In this document: positions 50,786-59,986 of the stretch, one piece after another | Layout of the letters: every line of letters begins with the position of its first letter | Position numbering within the stretch: the stretch's first letter is position 1 | Origin: Tenuibacillus multivorans | Lineage (GTDB): Bacteria > Bacillota > Bacilli > Bacillales > Alkalibacillaceae | Reading direction: 5' to 3' | DNA: 64,000 bases | NCBI RefSeq assembly: GCF_900103915.1 | Contig: NZ_FNIG01000001.1 | Coordinates: forward strand, 434,001 to 498,000 | Translations under genes and position numbers: made by a program | The notes under the pieces: generated by a model | Told to the model about the DNA's origin: nothing | The model's input: the letters and a program-made list of their open reading frames with translations, nothing else | The model's database searches: none

Positions 50786-51829
50786 CTACTCAACCAACGA
50801 CTCAATCCAAGCAATATGCTCATTAATATTTTCCTCGGTCACTAGCACGCCAAAGTCTTCCGGAACGCCCGTAGCATCCTCACCTTTACTGATCCGCTCA
50901 GCAATCAAGTCACCGACATGCGGGTAGAAGTGGTGTCCGTCAAAATAATTCGACATGTCCTTCGTAACAGAATTCGGGTACATAAAGTTGTAGATCTCAC
51001 CATGTACCGCGACCATATCCCGGAGCCATGTCTCATACTCATCCAAGTTTCCTTCCTCAACTAATGCCGAGAAAAGTTCAGCGGAAATCGGTGTTGTAAA
51101 CACAACCACCTCAGACTCAGGATTGCTCGACTCAACTACCTGCATCACGTCTTTAAATTCCGGATTGTATTCAAATTCATCGCCGTAAAACTGACTTTTG
51201 AACTTCGCAATTTTATCCTTCGTTTGCTGTTGCTTCACATCCTCAGGGAAATCTTTAGCTGACGCAACATTATCGCGATTATAATTGCGCAATTCAACGA
51301 TCTCATCCTCGTTCGACAGGCGATAGTTTTTCTTCGCATAGTCATACACATCTTCAGACAATAACATTTTCCAGCGATAAAACGGTTCTTCCACCGTCGT
51401 AATATACTCATCCAAGTTCATATCCTCTGAGCTCTGCGAAACGGCACTTTTAAAAAAGTCAACGCCGATCACAATCCGCTCAAAGTCACGTTCATTTTCC
51501 GACTTCGCAAAATTGATGATGCTTGGATATTCCTTGAACGACAAATCACTAGCCGAAAAATTATATACATCCATACCGGAAAAAGCATGCTGATTAATAT
51601 AAGTCGAGCGGCTACTGCCGACGAGCAATGTATCATAATCAAAATCAGAATAATAAATATGGTTTACTTTTTGCTGGCGCTCATCAATCACCGTCTGAAC
51701 GTCGTTATACTCATGCTCATGATCAAACGTCCACATCGGATCAACAAAATAATTGAAGCCTGCGAATGACCCAAGCGCCACGCTTCCAGTTATCATAAAT
51801 GTCGCGATGAAAAATTTAAAAGACATCAT
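50786..51829 (-). CDS. SGNH-type exported protein partnered with an MBOAT
   Basis: About 347 residues with one N-terminal membrane helix (FFIATFMITGSVALGSFAGFNYFVDP) and an outside SGNH-hydrolase-like domain: LLVGSSRSTYIN supplies the Ser and DGHHFYPH the Asp-x-x-His pair. It resembles AlgJ/AlgX/DltD-like partners that transfer acetyl groups delivered by an MBOAT. It lies 12 bp after the MBOAT gene. The start is one of three ATGs at 51826-51832, after AAGGGTGA. Confidence 0.78.
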   Translation of the reverse strand: MMSFKFFIATFMITGSVALGSFAGFNYFVDPMWTFDHEHEYNDVQTVIDERQQKVNHIYYSDFDYDTLLVGSSRSTYINQHAFSGMDVYNFSASDLSFKEYPSIINFAKSENERDFERIVIGVDFFKSAVSQSSEDMNLDEYITTVEEPFYRWKMLLSEDVYDYAKKNYRLSNEDEIVELRNYNRDNVASAKDFPEDVKQQQTKDKIAKFKSQFYGDEFEYNPEFKDVMQVVESSNPESEVVVFTTPISAELFSALVEEGNLDEYETWLRDMVAVHGEIYNFMYPNSVTKDMSNYFDGHHFYPHVGDLIAERISKGEDATGVPEDFGVLVTEENINEHIAWIESLVE

Positions 51830-51841
51830 CATCAATCACCC

Positions 51842-53278
51842 TTAGAAATTAAAGTAAAGAAACTCAGAAACCTGCTGTAACTGAAGGGCTGCATATATAA
51901 ACAGTCCAGCCGCAAACAACGCATGAAGCGGTGTCGGCCTTAAGTTTTCGGTTAACTGGTTTGAATTTTTCCATAAAATCGCAATGAGAAACGCTCCGAT
52001 TAAATAAAGCATCGTCGTCGACAGATCCTCGGTCAACGTAAACGTATAAAGCCATTCCTCTGACAAACCAAGCCCCAGGTGAGCGTTCACAATGCTCGGA
52101 ACTTGAACACCATTTAAACCGACCATGGCAGAAAGAACTTGCGTCGCCGCTGTAAAATCAGGCGCACGGAATAAGACCCACGTCGCATTGACGAACTGAA
52201 ACGTCACGAACCACGCGATCACTTTATTCAAACGAAAGCCCATGCGATTCCACGCCCGGTGAATCACACTCGCAAGCCCATGCAGCACCCCCCAGACGAC
52301 AAACGTCCAGCCGGCACCGTGCCACAGACCACTAATAAAGAAAATGATTAAAATATTGCCGTAAATGCGCGACGCCCGAACGCGACTTCCGCCGAGTGGA
52401 ACATAAATATATTTCGTTAAAAAATTCGTTAACGTAATATGCCAGCGCCGCCAGAAATCTTGAATACTGACCGCCTTATACGGCGAATTAAAGTTGATCG
52501 GCAAGCGAATGTTAAACAGCAACGCCGCCCCAATCGCCATATCGGTATACCCACTAAAATCAAAATAAAGCTGGAACGTGTAGGCTAGCGACGTCACCCA
52601 GCCGTCAAAAAACGTCAGCGATGCCGCTGAGCTAAAACCTTGATTCGCCCAAACCGCAAACGTATCTGCAATCCCAACCTTTTTAAACAGACCGATAGAA
52701 AAGATAAACAAGCCCTTCGCGATATTTTCCGGATTAAGCTTGCGATTACTACGGTCCATATACTGCGGCATGACAATACTATGATGCACGATTGGCCCTG
52801 CAATCAGCTGCGGGAAAAATGACACAAATAGCGCATAGTTTAATAGATTGCGCTCCTTCGTCGTCCCACGATACGAATCAACCAAATACGCAATCTGCTG
52901 GAACGTAAAAAAGCTAATCGCAAGCGGTAAGACCAAATGTAATATACTAAAATTCGCGCCAAAAGCAAAGTTGACGTTTTCTATTAAAAAGTCGTAGTAC
53001 TTAAAGAACCCAAGTAGGGATACGTTAAACATAATCCCCAGCGTAAGCACCGATTTTTTATAGCCCGTTTTCGAAATCCATATCCCGATCAAAAAGTTTA
53101 CGAGAATCGAAGACAATAGAAGCGGCAAGTAAATCGGATTCCACCAGCTGTAGAAAAATAGCGACCCACAAAGTAGCCAAATTTTAGCCAACGTAAAGTT
53201 AAATCTATTAAATATATAGTAACCAATGAACATCACCGGTAGAAACACAAAGATAAACTCAAATGAATTAAATAGCAT
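51842..53278 (-). CDS. MBOAT family O-acyltransferase (AlgI/DltB-like)
   Basis: Moves acyl groups across the membrane for O-acetylation of extracellular polysaccharide. A 478-residue polytopic protein. It has FWRRWHITLTNFLTKYIYVPLGGSR and the catalytic histidine in ISGLWHGAGWTFVVWGVLHG. ATG 53278 follows AGGGGAAT; the longer frame upstream lacks a site. It forms an operon with the SGNH protein. Which polymer is acetylated is not shown by the sequence. Confidence 0.9.
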   Translation of the reverse strand: MLFNSFEFIFVFLPVMFIGYYIFNRFNFTLAKIWLLCGSLFFYSWWNPIYLPLLLSSILVNFLIGIWISKTGYKKSVLTLGIMFNVSLLGFFKYYDFLIENVNFAFGANFSILHLVLPLAISFFTFQQIAYLVDSYRGTTKERNLLNYALFVSFFPQLIAGPIVHHSIVMPQYMDRSNRKLNPENIAKGLFIFSIGLFKKVGIADTFAVWANQGFSSAASLTFFDGWVTSLAYTFQLYFDFSGYTDMAIGAALLFNIRLPINFNSPYKAVSIQDFWRRWHITLTNFLTKYIYVPLGGSRVRASRIYGNILIIFFISGLWHGAGWTFVVWGVLHGLASVIHRAWNRMGFRLNKVIAWFVTFQFVNATWVLFRAPDFTAATQVLSAMVGLNGVQVPSIVNAHLGLGLSEEWLYTFTLTEDLSTTMLYLIGAFLIAILWKNSNQLTENLRPTPLHALFAAGLFIYAALQLQQVSEFLYFNF

Positions 53279-53467
53279 GATGATTCCCCTAAAATGTAAT
53301 AGAATACCATCTTTAATATTACGACAAAATCTGCGTGGGGACAATATAGAAAAATTTGACTTATCACAAATATTAATGGTGAAAGCCTTAGTTTTTCTTA
53401 TAGTTTAATCCAATAATACCTTTAATCAACCTTAAAGTGTATAGAAAAACTTCCATAGATGACATTA

Positions 53468-53502
53468 AAAAAATGGCCCGAATCAAAATCGGGACCATCT
53501 TT
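53468..53502 (-). terminator. Terminator of the fic gene
   Basis: On the minus strand ATGGTCCCGA and TCGGGCCAT are followed by TTTTTTT. Confidence 0.8.
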
Positions 53503-53521
53503 AGCTACCTGACAGCTAAAA

Positions 53522-54568
53522 CTATTGTATTTTTTTCCACTTCGCACCCCTACCTAATCCTGTAGGTTCAACTACCCCCTTGTCTTTTAGCTCATTCAAG
53601 ACTCGATTAATCGTAGACTCACTCACATCAGGACAGGCTTTTCGAATATCCTCTTTTGTAAAGAAACCGATCTTATTCTCGATATATTTCTTGATTCTAG
53701 CAGCTTTATTTCCTTTTCCTGTTTGGACGAATCCTACTCTAGATTCTAGTTCCTTATAAGCAGCAACGATTGTACTTAAGATATAATTAACCCAAGGGAA
53801 TATGTCATTTTTGCCTTCATGCCAACCTTGTGATGATTGACGTAATGTCTCGTAATAGCCTTCTTTGGTGTCTTCTATGACTTTTTCTAAACTTATATAT
53901 CGGCCAACTTCAAATTGGTGTTTATATAAAAGTAATAATGTTAGGATACGGGCCATTCTACCATTACCATCATTAAATGGGTGGACAGATAAAAAGTCCA
54001 AAATAAAAACACTGATTAAAATAAGTGGTTCGACATCTTCCTTACTTACTCTTTCGTTTAACTCGTTACATAGTGAGTCCATCGCATCAGGCGTTTCATA
54101 AGCAGATACGGGTTGAAATCGAATCACTTTTTGACCATTCGGCAATTTTTCAGTGATGACATTGTCGGCGTGTTTCCATTTTCCACCCTCAGCTGGGATG
54201 TAGTTATGCAACTCTTTATGTAGCTGTAAAATAACATTCGTGTTAACCGGAATAGCTTGGTGAGATGCATGAACTAAGTTTAAAACATCTCGGTAGCCTG
54301 CAATTTCTCCTTCAGAACGATCGCTAGGGATTGTTTTAAGTTTCATTAAACCCTTCAGTCGTTTATCAGTGATGAAGATTCCTTCGATGGCATTTGAAGC
54401 TTTGGTTGATTGAATGACTGCCACGTCTTTCAGAGATTTAAGAATTTGTGGCGCTTGTTGGATATATAAGTCCTGTTTTCCTTTGTACTCATTAATTTTA
54501 GAAATCAAATTAACCGTTTCCATAGGTAATCTTAAATGCTTGAGTAAGCTATATTCAAATCTTCTCAT
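53522..54568 (-). CDS. Fic-domain protein
   Basis: Probable AMP-transferase that modifies target proteins with nucleotide groups, 348 residues. The active loop HPFNDGNGR is at residues 196-204. An N-terminal inhibitory helix with SNAIEG is at residues 58-63, so the enzyme is self-inhibited (class II). A winged-helix domain ends the protein (KEDIRKACPDVSESTINRVLNELKDKG). ATG 54568 has TGGAGGC upstream. It is a single gene with its own terminator; no antitoxin gene is next to it. Confidence 0.92.
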   Translation of the reverse strand: MRRFEYSLLKHLRLPMETVNLISKINEYKGKQDLYIQQAPQILKSLKDVAVIQSTKASNAIEGIFITDKRLKGLMKLKTIPSDRSEGEIAGYRDVLNLVHASHQAIPVNTNVILQLHKELHNYIPAEGGKWKHADNVITEKLPNGQKVIRFQPVSAYETPDAMDSLCNELNERVSKEDVEPLILISVFILDFLSVHPFNDGNGRMARILTLLLLYKHQFEVGRYISLEKVIEDTKEGYYETLRQSSQGWHEGKNDIFPWVNYILSTIVAAYKELESRVGFVQTGKGNKAARIKKYIENKIGFFTKEDIRKACPDVSESTINRVLNELKDKGVVEPTGLGRGAKWKKIQ

Positions 54569-54787
54569 ATTGAGCCTCCAAAAAACATATTCATTTACAA
54601 TTATTATGACCATATTTATGCAGGGTTAACCCAGGTTTGGTTAATTAATATAGTCATATAAATAGTAATTGACTATATTCTTTAGTTTATTATATTAATA
54701 AATGTATTCATTTACAATAATAATGAATATGTTTTTATATATTTTCCTGAATGGCAAAATTGTAACCAAACTTTAACACGCCTCCAG

Positions 54788-54816
54788 TTGATAACAAAAA
54801 TTTGAAATAATATAAT
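54788..54816 (+). promoter_or_regulatory. Sigma-A promoter for the LTA synthase gene
   Basis: TTGATA (54788-54793) and TATAAT (54811-54816) have a 17-bp spacer. Confidence 0.8.
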
Positions 54817-54848
54817 GGAGAATAGACTAAAATAAAGGATTGAACACA

Positions 54849-56756
54849 ATGAACATACTCAAAAACATCGGTTTCTTCGTCCTAAGACACATCGAAATTC
54901 CGATTTTAGCTTCATTATTATTTATAAAAATGGTCTGGTTTGCCCAAGAGACGGGCATTTATTTTATGACAACGGACCGCATCATGGTTAACATGGGACA
55001 AGTTATTTTGCTGTTCTCAATTGGCTTATTGTTCACACGTGTCAGACGACTGCTCGCTTTTTTCTTGATCAGTCTAATCGGCGCATTTATCGTCTATGCG
55101 GATCTCGTGTATTTCCGCTATTTCGGCGACTTTATCACAACACCAGTACTCGCTCATTCAACACAGATGGGCGATATTTCAAGCAGTATTACCGAACTGA
55201 TGAATTGGTCAGACTTGAAATACTTCTTTGACGTCATTCTGGTGTTAGCGGCCTACATTTTCTTGAAAGTAAAAAAAGTGAAGCAATACATCGCGTGGAA
55301 AGAGCGTCTCGCGTTATTTATGGTGGGGCTCATCGCCGGTCTTTACATGACCATCACACCGATTCAAAACTACGTAGACGATTACGGCACGAATTTATTT
55401 AAAAACACATGGTCGAACGTGTCGGTCTACAACGTGACAGGGCACCTAGGCTTCCACGTTTTCGAAACACAAAAATATATCGATGAAAATATTATCAATT
55501 CGCCAGAGCTAGAACCAGGGGAGAAGGATGATATTTTAGCGTGGTTTGATGAGCATCATCAGGATCTAGCCGAGAAAACCGATTACTTTGGCACTGGCGA
55601 GGGCTATAATGTCATGATGATTCAGCTCGAATCGTTCCAGGATTACGTCGTCGGCAACTCGATTAATGGAAAAGAGATCACACCGAACATCAACGACTTA
55701 CTCGATGACTCGTATCGTTTTACGAACTTTTACCATCAAGTCGGGCAGGGCCGTACATCCGATGCCGAATTTTTAACACAAACATCACTGTACCCATTAC
55801 CGACTGGCTCAGTCTACGTGCGTTATCCAACCAATACGTTTGATAGCATGCCGGGATATTTTAAAGAAAACGGCTACAGCACGTCGGTTTACCATTCGTA
55901 CGATAAATCGTTCTGGAATCGCTCAACGGTTTACCCGAACTACGGCTTTGACGAATTCATCGGGCAAGGTGACTTTGAACCCGGCGAAACAGCAGGTCCG
56001 TTTGATTCACTCGGTGACGAAGGCGTGTTCCTACAAATGACGGAAGACAACGTCGATCAGCAACCATTTTACTCATTCGTCGTCGCCCTAACGAGTCACC
56101 ACCCGTATACGCACATACCGTCGAAATACTATGACCTGAACACCGACCCATTCGGCGGCACGATATTTGCGAACTATTTACACTCGACGCATTACGTTGA
56201 TTACGCAGTCGGCCAACTAGTCGAAAAAATGAAAGCAGAAGGACTCTGGGAAAACACGATACTCGTCCTATACGGCGACCATGACAGCGGCGTCGAATTC
56301 ACCGCCGAACACGCCCAAGCACTCGGACTCGATGATGACCCGATTTCACTCATGAACGTTAAACACAAAGTACCACTCATCATCCGCGTGCCAGGCATGG
56401 AAAACCAAGGCCAGAGCTTCGATCACAGCGTCGGCATGATTGACATCGCGCCAACGATTATGCACTTAATGGGGAAAGAAGAGCCACCCGTTCACTTTGG
56501 GAACAACGTCTTTGATATGGAAGACCACCTCGTCCCATTCCGGTACGGCTCATATAAAAAAGGCGCCATCTATTACGACGCCTCACTCGACGGCAAGATC
56601 GAAAACGGCACATGCTATAACGTGGAGGAAAAGCAAGAACTCCCAGTCGAACAATGCGCCGATGACGCCCAGAAAGTTCGCGAGCTCCTACAAATGTCCG
56701 ACAACGTGATCTATCACAACTTAGTTAATGAGATTAAGGAAAAAACGCAGGAATAA
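54849..56756 (+). CDS. LtaS-type lipoteichoic acid synthase
   Basis: Polymerises glycerol-phosphate from phosphatidylglycerol on the outer face of the membrane. The 635-residue protein has five N-terminal helices and an outside sulfatase-fold domain. The catalytic threonine is residue 303 in GRTSDAEF. Metal-site motifs YGDHDSGV and SHHPYTHIP and the substrate-site ESFQDYVVG are present. ATG 54849 lies 10 bp after AAAGGA; a TTG at 54840 is too close to it. A paralogue class (LtaS, YfnI, YqgS or YvgJ) cannot be chosen from this alone. Confidence 0.92.
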   Translation: MNILKNIGFFVLRHIEIPILASLLFIKMVWFAQETGIYFMTTDRIMVNMGQVILLFSIGLLFTRVRRLLAFFLISLIGAFIVYADLVYFRYFGDFITTPVLAHSTQMGDISSSITELMNWSDLKYFFDVILVLAAYIFLKVKKVKQYIAWKERLALFMVGLIAGLYMTITPIQNYVDDYGTNLFKNTWSNVSVYNVTGHLGFHVFETQKYIDENIINSPELEPGEKDDILAWFDEHHQDLAEKTDYFGTGEGYNVMMIQLESFQDYVVGNSINGKEITPNINDLLDDSYRFTNFYHQVGQGRTSDAEFLTQTSLYPLPTGSVYVRYPTNTFDSMPGYFKENGYSTSVYHSYDKSFWNRSTVYPNYGFDEFIGQGDFEPGETAGPFDSLGDEGVFLQMTEDNVDQQPFYSFVVALTSHHPYTHIPSKYYDLNTDPFGGTIFANYLHSTHYVDYAVGQLVEKMKAEGLWENTILVLYGDHDSGVEFTAEHAQALGLDDDPISLMNVKHKVPLIIRVPGMENQGQSFDHSVGMIDIAPTIMHLMGKEEPPVHFGNNVFDMEDHLVPFRYGSYKKGAIYYDASLDGKIENGTCYNVEEKQELPVEQCADDAQKVRELLQMSDNVIYHNLVNEIKEKTQE

Positions 56757-56770
56757 TCCTGCGTTTTTTG
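56739..56770 (+). terminator. Terminator overlapping the end of the LTA synthase gene
   Basis: AAAAAACGCAGGA and TCCTGCGTTTTTT with ATAA loop; the stop codon lies in the loop. Confidence 0.88.
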
Positions 56771-56796
56771 TGTTGAATGGGGGGAAGTTATGCATT

Positions 56797-57031
56797 TTGG
56801 CGGATTACACCCTTATGTTGGCGGAAGGGTTGCCGGGATTTGGTGGATTGGATGCTTGGGTCTGGGGATGACGTTCGACGATGGTATGTCAGCATCTACT
56901 TAGCGGATAGAAGTCTAAACTTGGCGGATCACCCTTCGATTGCGGCGGATAGTTGCTTAATTTTGGCGGATAGACAAGTTATAACGGCGGATAGCCGTCC
57001 GATTTTGGCGGATGAACATCAAAATTGCTGA
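56797..57031. repeat. 21-bp phased array D (TTGGCGGAT family)
   Basis: TTGGCGGAT-like cores lie at 56797, 56818 and 56840 (22 bp), with a degenerate unit at 56861. They continue at 56900, 56921, 56942, 56963, 56984 and 57005, again 21 bp apart. The remaining 12 bases of each unit vary freely. It begins 27 bp after the LTA synthase terminator. Confidence 0.85.
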
Positions 57032-57077
57032 CTCCAACCCCATGACTGGGCTCCTCACGATCGAGCTGGCAACACCA

Positions 57078-57115
57078 ATAAAAAATAAATACGTTTCCAG
57101 CCTAAGCTGGAAACG
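57078..57115 (-). terminator. Leftward terminator of the small membrane protein gene
   Basis: On the minus strand CGTTTCCAGC, loop TTAG, GCTGGAAACG, then TATTTATTTTTT. The stem matches the hairpins at 47049 and 57945. Confidence 0.75.
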
Positions 57116-57121
57116 CACCAC

Positions 57122-57496
57122 TTATGTAGCTTCTACATGTTTAACCTTTTTCCATTGAACAATGATCTCAATAATCGATATGGCGACAACCGCCCAGAAG
57201 AAAACATTGCTGAGGGAAATTCCTGAAGTTGACTCGCCACCAAAGGCTGTCAGCAGACCGATCAGTACGACTAAATAACACGTTATAAATATTTGCCAAT
57301 TTAATATTTCTTTCTCGTTTTGCGTTTTTGATTTTTTAGCGTTCAGTGTAATCAAGTACAAACCAAATATGATAAGTAATAATGATAGCTGATTGACGCC
57401 ACCGTCAAGCCGGACACCGTTGAAGAAATCATAGACCAATAGCAATGTCATAATGACTAGCAAGACGATATCTTGTCGTTGTTTTAAAAAATTCAA
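57122..57496 (-). CDS. Four-helix membrane protein, hypothetical
   Basis: A 124-residue protein with four predicted membrane helices (VLLVIMTLLLVYDFF, LSLLLIIFGLYLITL, IFITCYLVVLIGLLTAF, VFFWAVVAISIIEIIV) and a lysine-rich middle loop. TTG start at 57496 after AAGGGGG. No family recognised. Confidence 0.65.
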   Translation of the reverse strand: MNFLKQRQDIVLLVIMTLLLVYDFFNGVRLDGGVNQLSLLLIIFGLYLITLNAKKSKTQNEKEILNWQIFITCYLVVLIGLLTAFGGESTSGISLSNVFFWAVVAISIIEIIVQWKKVKHVEAT

Positions 57497-57604
57497 ACAG
57501 CACGCCCCCTTTTAATGTATTTCATCAAACATATTATTAAAAGTCAATGTTTTCTGAAACTTAATCCCTAATCACCTCGCCTGAATGCCCCCATCAGGCT
57601 TGTG

Positions 57605-57900
57605 AATTGCCTATGGAGCGAGCTGAATCCCCAATGAATGAAGGTGAGTGCCCCATGACGGCGGATAATTCCCCAATGAATACCAACGATTCCCCAATAA
57701 ACGAATCTGAGTCCCCATTGACGAGAGGTTTTTCCCCAATGAAACGCCCTGAGTCCCCAATGATGGCCGATAATTCCCCAATGAGGCAGTTTGATTCCCC
57801 ATAGACAAGAGGTTTTTTCCCAATGAGAGGCTCTGATTCCCCAATGAAACGCCCTAATTGCCCCATTACAGTCAATAATTCCCCAATGAATCTATCCTAA
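57605..57900. repeat. 21-bp phased array A7 (AATGGGGAA family, inverted)
   Basis: About 13 units of CCCCAATGA type start at 57629 and 57650, then 57671, 57692 and so on to 57881. The first, imperfect unit is at 57609. Alternation is weaker than in other A arrays: most units are of the CCCCAATGA kind, and only two have the GAGAGGTTTTT half. It lies between two leftward genes and before the oxidoreductase terminator. Confidence 0.9.
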
Positions 57901-57944
57901 CCTCCATAAAAAGACGAACCACCCAACTCCCACACCCCAGCCAA

Positions 57945-57980
57945 AACAAAAAAACGTTTCCAGCCACGCTGGAAACGTTC
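57945..57980 (-). terminator. Leftward terminator of the oxidoreductase gene
   Basis: On the minus strand AACGTTTCCAGC, loop GTG, GCTGGAAACGTT, then TTTTTGTTTTG. Confidence 0.85.
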
Positions 57981-57989
57981 CATATTTCT

Positions 57990-59855
57990 TTACTCTACAT
58001 ATTGCTGCAGCACGTGTGCCGCGATGTAGTAGCCATGCTTGCGGTCCAACTCTGCGTCATTCGGAATCATTTCGTAAATGTCCCCGTCGATCAGGCCGAA
58101 CTCTAACAATTGATTCCAAGGCTCACCGAAGGATTCACCCTCAATAAACACGTCCAATAAATACTCCGCCAACCCATCACGGGTAAACGTTCCTTCGCCA
58201 AACGATTCATCCGCAGCACTCGGCGCCTTAACGGCAGCAATGTACTGGTTATAAGCATCTTCATTAATTCGCTTCAATCCATTTAAAATTAAATTGATGA
58301 AATGCTGGCGGTTGAGCGCTTCATCGACTTGCAAGTCATTGTCATAGCCTGCGACTACGAGTCCGTAATCCATCAAGAATTGAACAGCTTCGTCGTACCA
58401 TTCGCCCTTATAAGGATAGTCAATTGAAAAATGTTCAACCTTCGCACCTTGCGCCAACAACCCTTCGCGTAAATCCTCAATATCTGATTCCGAATGCGAC
58501 AGCTCGCGGAAGGTCATATCGCGTTCGAGCGACAACTGAGCGGCCGCACCACCAGCTTCACCGACGGCCATCCCGCTTGGTATAATCCGTGCACTGCCCG
58601 CCGCCAACGACGAGTACCCAGCAGAGCGGCTGACGACGATTAAGTTTTCAACCTCTAAAGGCACTGTCGACCGAAATGGTATCGCATATTGATTCGGGGA
58701 GGAGAGGACGTAGCCGTAGTCGTCCACCGACGTTGCTTGGACGTCAACCGGATAACCACCGTACGCGATGCTATCCCAATGATCGCGGTGAGTCCACACA
58801 TCCGACATCGGCAGCATGTATTCCGAGATCACATGGCGCGTCTCGCGTACATATAACTCACTCGGATAGCTCGCAATTTCAGCATTTTCGAAGCCTGGGA
58901 AGTTTTCACGCAAATACTCAACCACATGCTCAGTTTCACGCTTTCCTTTTTCAATAGCTGCTGCATTTTCTTCGGGATCGGTTCCATCAACATCAAAAAT
59001 TTGCAGTGCATTGATATAAAAATCCTCCGACCCATCAACATCCTTCACACGCACCAGATTCAAACCCCGCAGCCTCGTATTCTCTTCAACAGGCTGATAG
59101 TCATAATGCAGCTCACTAAAGCCCCAAGCAACATTATCCGTCACGGTGCCCGGGCCGAACACTTCCTCTTGAGCCGCGCGTTTCACGCCACTCCAATCGA
59201 CACCTTCTAGATGAATCATAAGTGTCACGGCCATGTTCCGATCAGGCATGTTTATATCACCGCCGCCTTTAAAATAGGGAGCGCCAGCCTTGACCGCAAA
59301 ATCAGCATCCTGTGTCGCATCGATAAAGCGTTGACCTTGCACCTCAAACGTCTCATCATCTCGCAAAACAACGGCACCCGTCACCGTCTGATCGCCACCG
59401 ACCATCGCATCCTGAACATCCGTCTCAAGCGTCAGCGTCAAATTCGGCTCGCTTAAAACTAAATGCATAAACGCATCTTTACCACGCTCGATATCAAAGG
59501 CAATTTCGCCACCAACGATTTCATGCCATTCCGCAAAAATTCCGCCGATAGCCGATTCACCGCCAATGCCGTTCACCATATCGATGTAGTTCAGCATGCC
59601 ATAGGTCATGAGGCCGCCCAGCCCGTCACGTTTCTCAATTAACAACGTTTCAGCACCATTTCGTGCAGCCGATACAGCAGCGGCCACGCCTTCAGGTTCA
59701 CCGCCAACGACAACAACATCGTATTCAGTTTCCGTTAATTCGTCCATCTCAGGCGGTTCATAATCCGTATTGAGCGACTGCTCATAGTTCCCCACCCACG
59801 CCACAGCACCAACCACCACAACAATAATCAGGGCTATATAAATGTATTTTTTCAT
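57990..59855 (-). CDS. Exported FAD-dependent oxidoreductase
   Basis: A 621-residue protein anchored by an N-terminal helix (YIALIIVVVVGAVAWVG). A FAD-binding domain follows (PF12831 type): YDVVVVGGEPEGVAAAVSAARNG, IEKRDGLGG and ATQDADFAVKAGAP. The last 130 residues, after a GEAGGAAAQLSLE FAD-closing segment, are a separate helical region. GGAGGAAC precedes the ATG. It follows csaB on the same strand. Substrate unknown. Confidence 0.85.
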   Translation of the reverse strand: MKKYIYIALIIVVVVGAVAWVGNYEQSLNTDYEPPEMDELTETEYDVVVVGGEPEGVAAAVSAARNGAETLLIEKRDGLGGLMTYGMLNYIDMVNGIGGESAIGGIFAEWHEIVGGEIAFDIERGKDAFMHLVLSEPNLTLTLETDVQDAMVGGDQTVTGAVVLRDDETFEVQGQRFIDATQDADFAVKAGAPYFKGGGDINMPDRNMAVTLMIHLEGVDWSGVKRAAQEEVFGPGTVTDNVAWGFSELHYDYQPVEENTRLRGLNLVRVKDVDGSEDFYINALQIFDVDGTDPEENAAAIEKGKRETEHVVEYLRENFPGFENAEIASYPSELYVRETRHVISEYMLPMSDVWTHRDHWDSIAYGGYPVDVQATSVDDYGYVLSSPNQYAIPFRSTVPLEVENLIVVSRSAGYSSLAAGSARIIPSGMAVGEAGGAAAQLSLERDMTFRELSHSESDIEDLREGLLAQGAKVEHFSIDYPYKGEWYDEAVQFLMDYGLVVAGYDNDLQVDEALNRQHFINLILNGLKRINEDAYNQYIAAVKAPSAADESFGEGTFTRDGLAEYLLDVFIEGESFGEPWNQLLEFGLIDGDIYEMIPNDAELDRKHGYYIAAHVLQQYVE

Positions 59856-59942
59856 TGAGTTATGTTCCTCCTAAGTCGTCCAAACGCCTATATCTCTATC
59901 TTTCCACATAAACACGCATCAAAACCTAAAACCTCAATAAAT

Positions 59943-59975
59943 AACGGGAGATAACTGTCAAAACAAATCTCCCGC
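59943..59975 (-). terminator. Possible terminator after csaB
   Basis: On the minus strand CGGGAGAT and ATCTCCCG form a stem followed by TTATTTATT. It is weak because the T run is interrupted. Confidence 0.5.
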
Positions 59976-59986
59976 TAGAAAACTCA

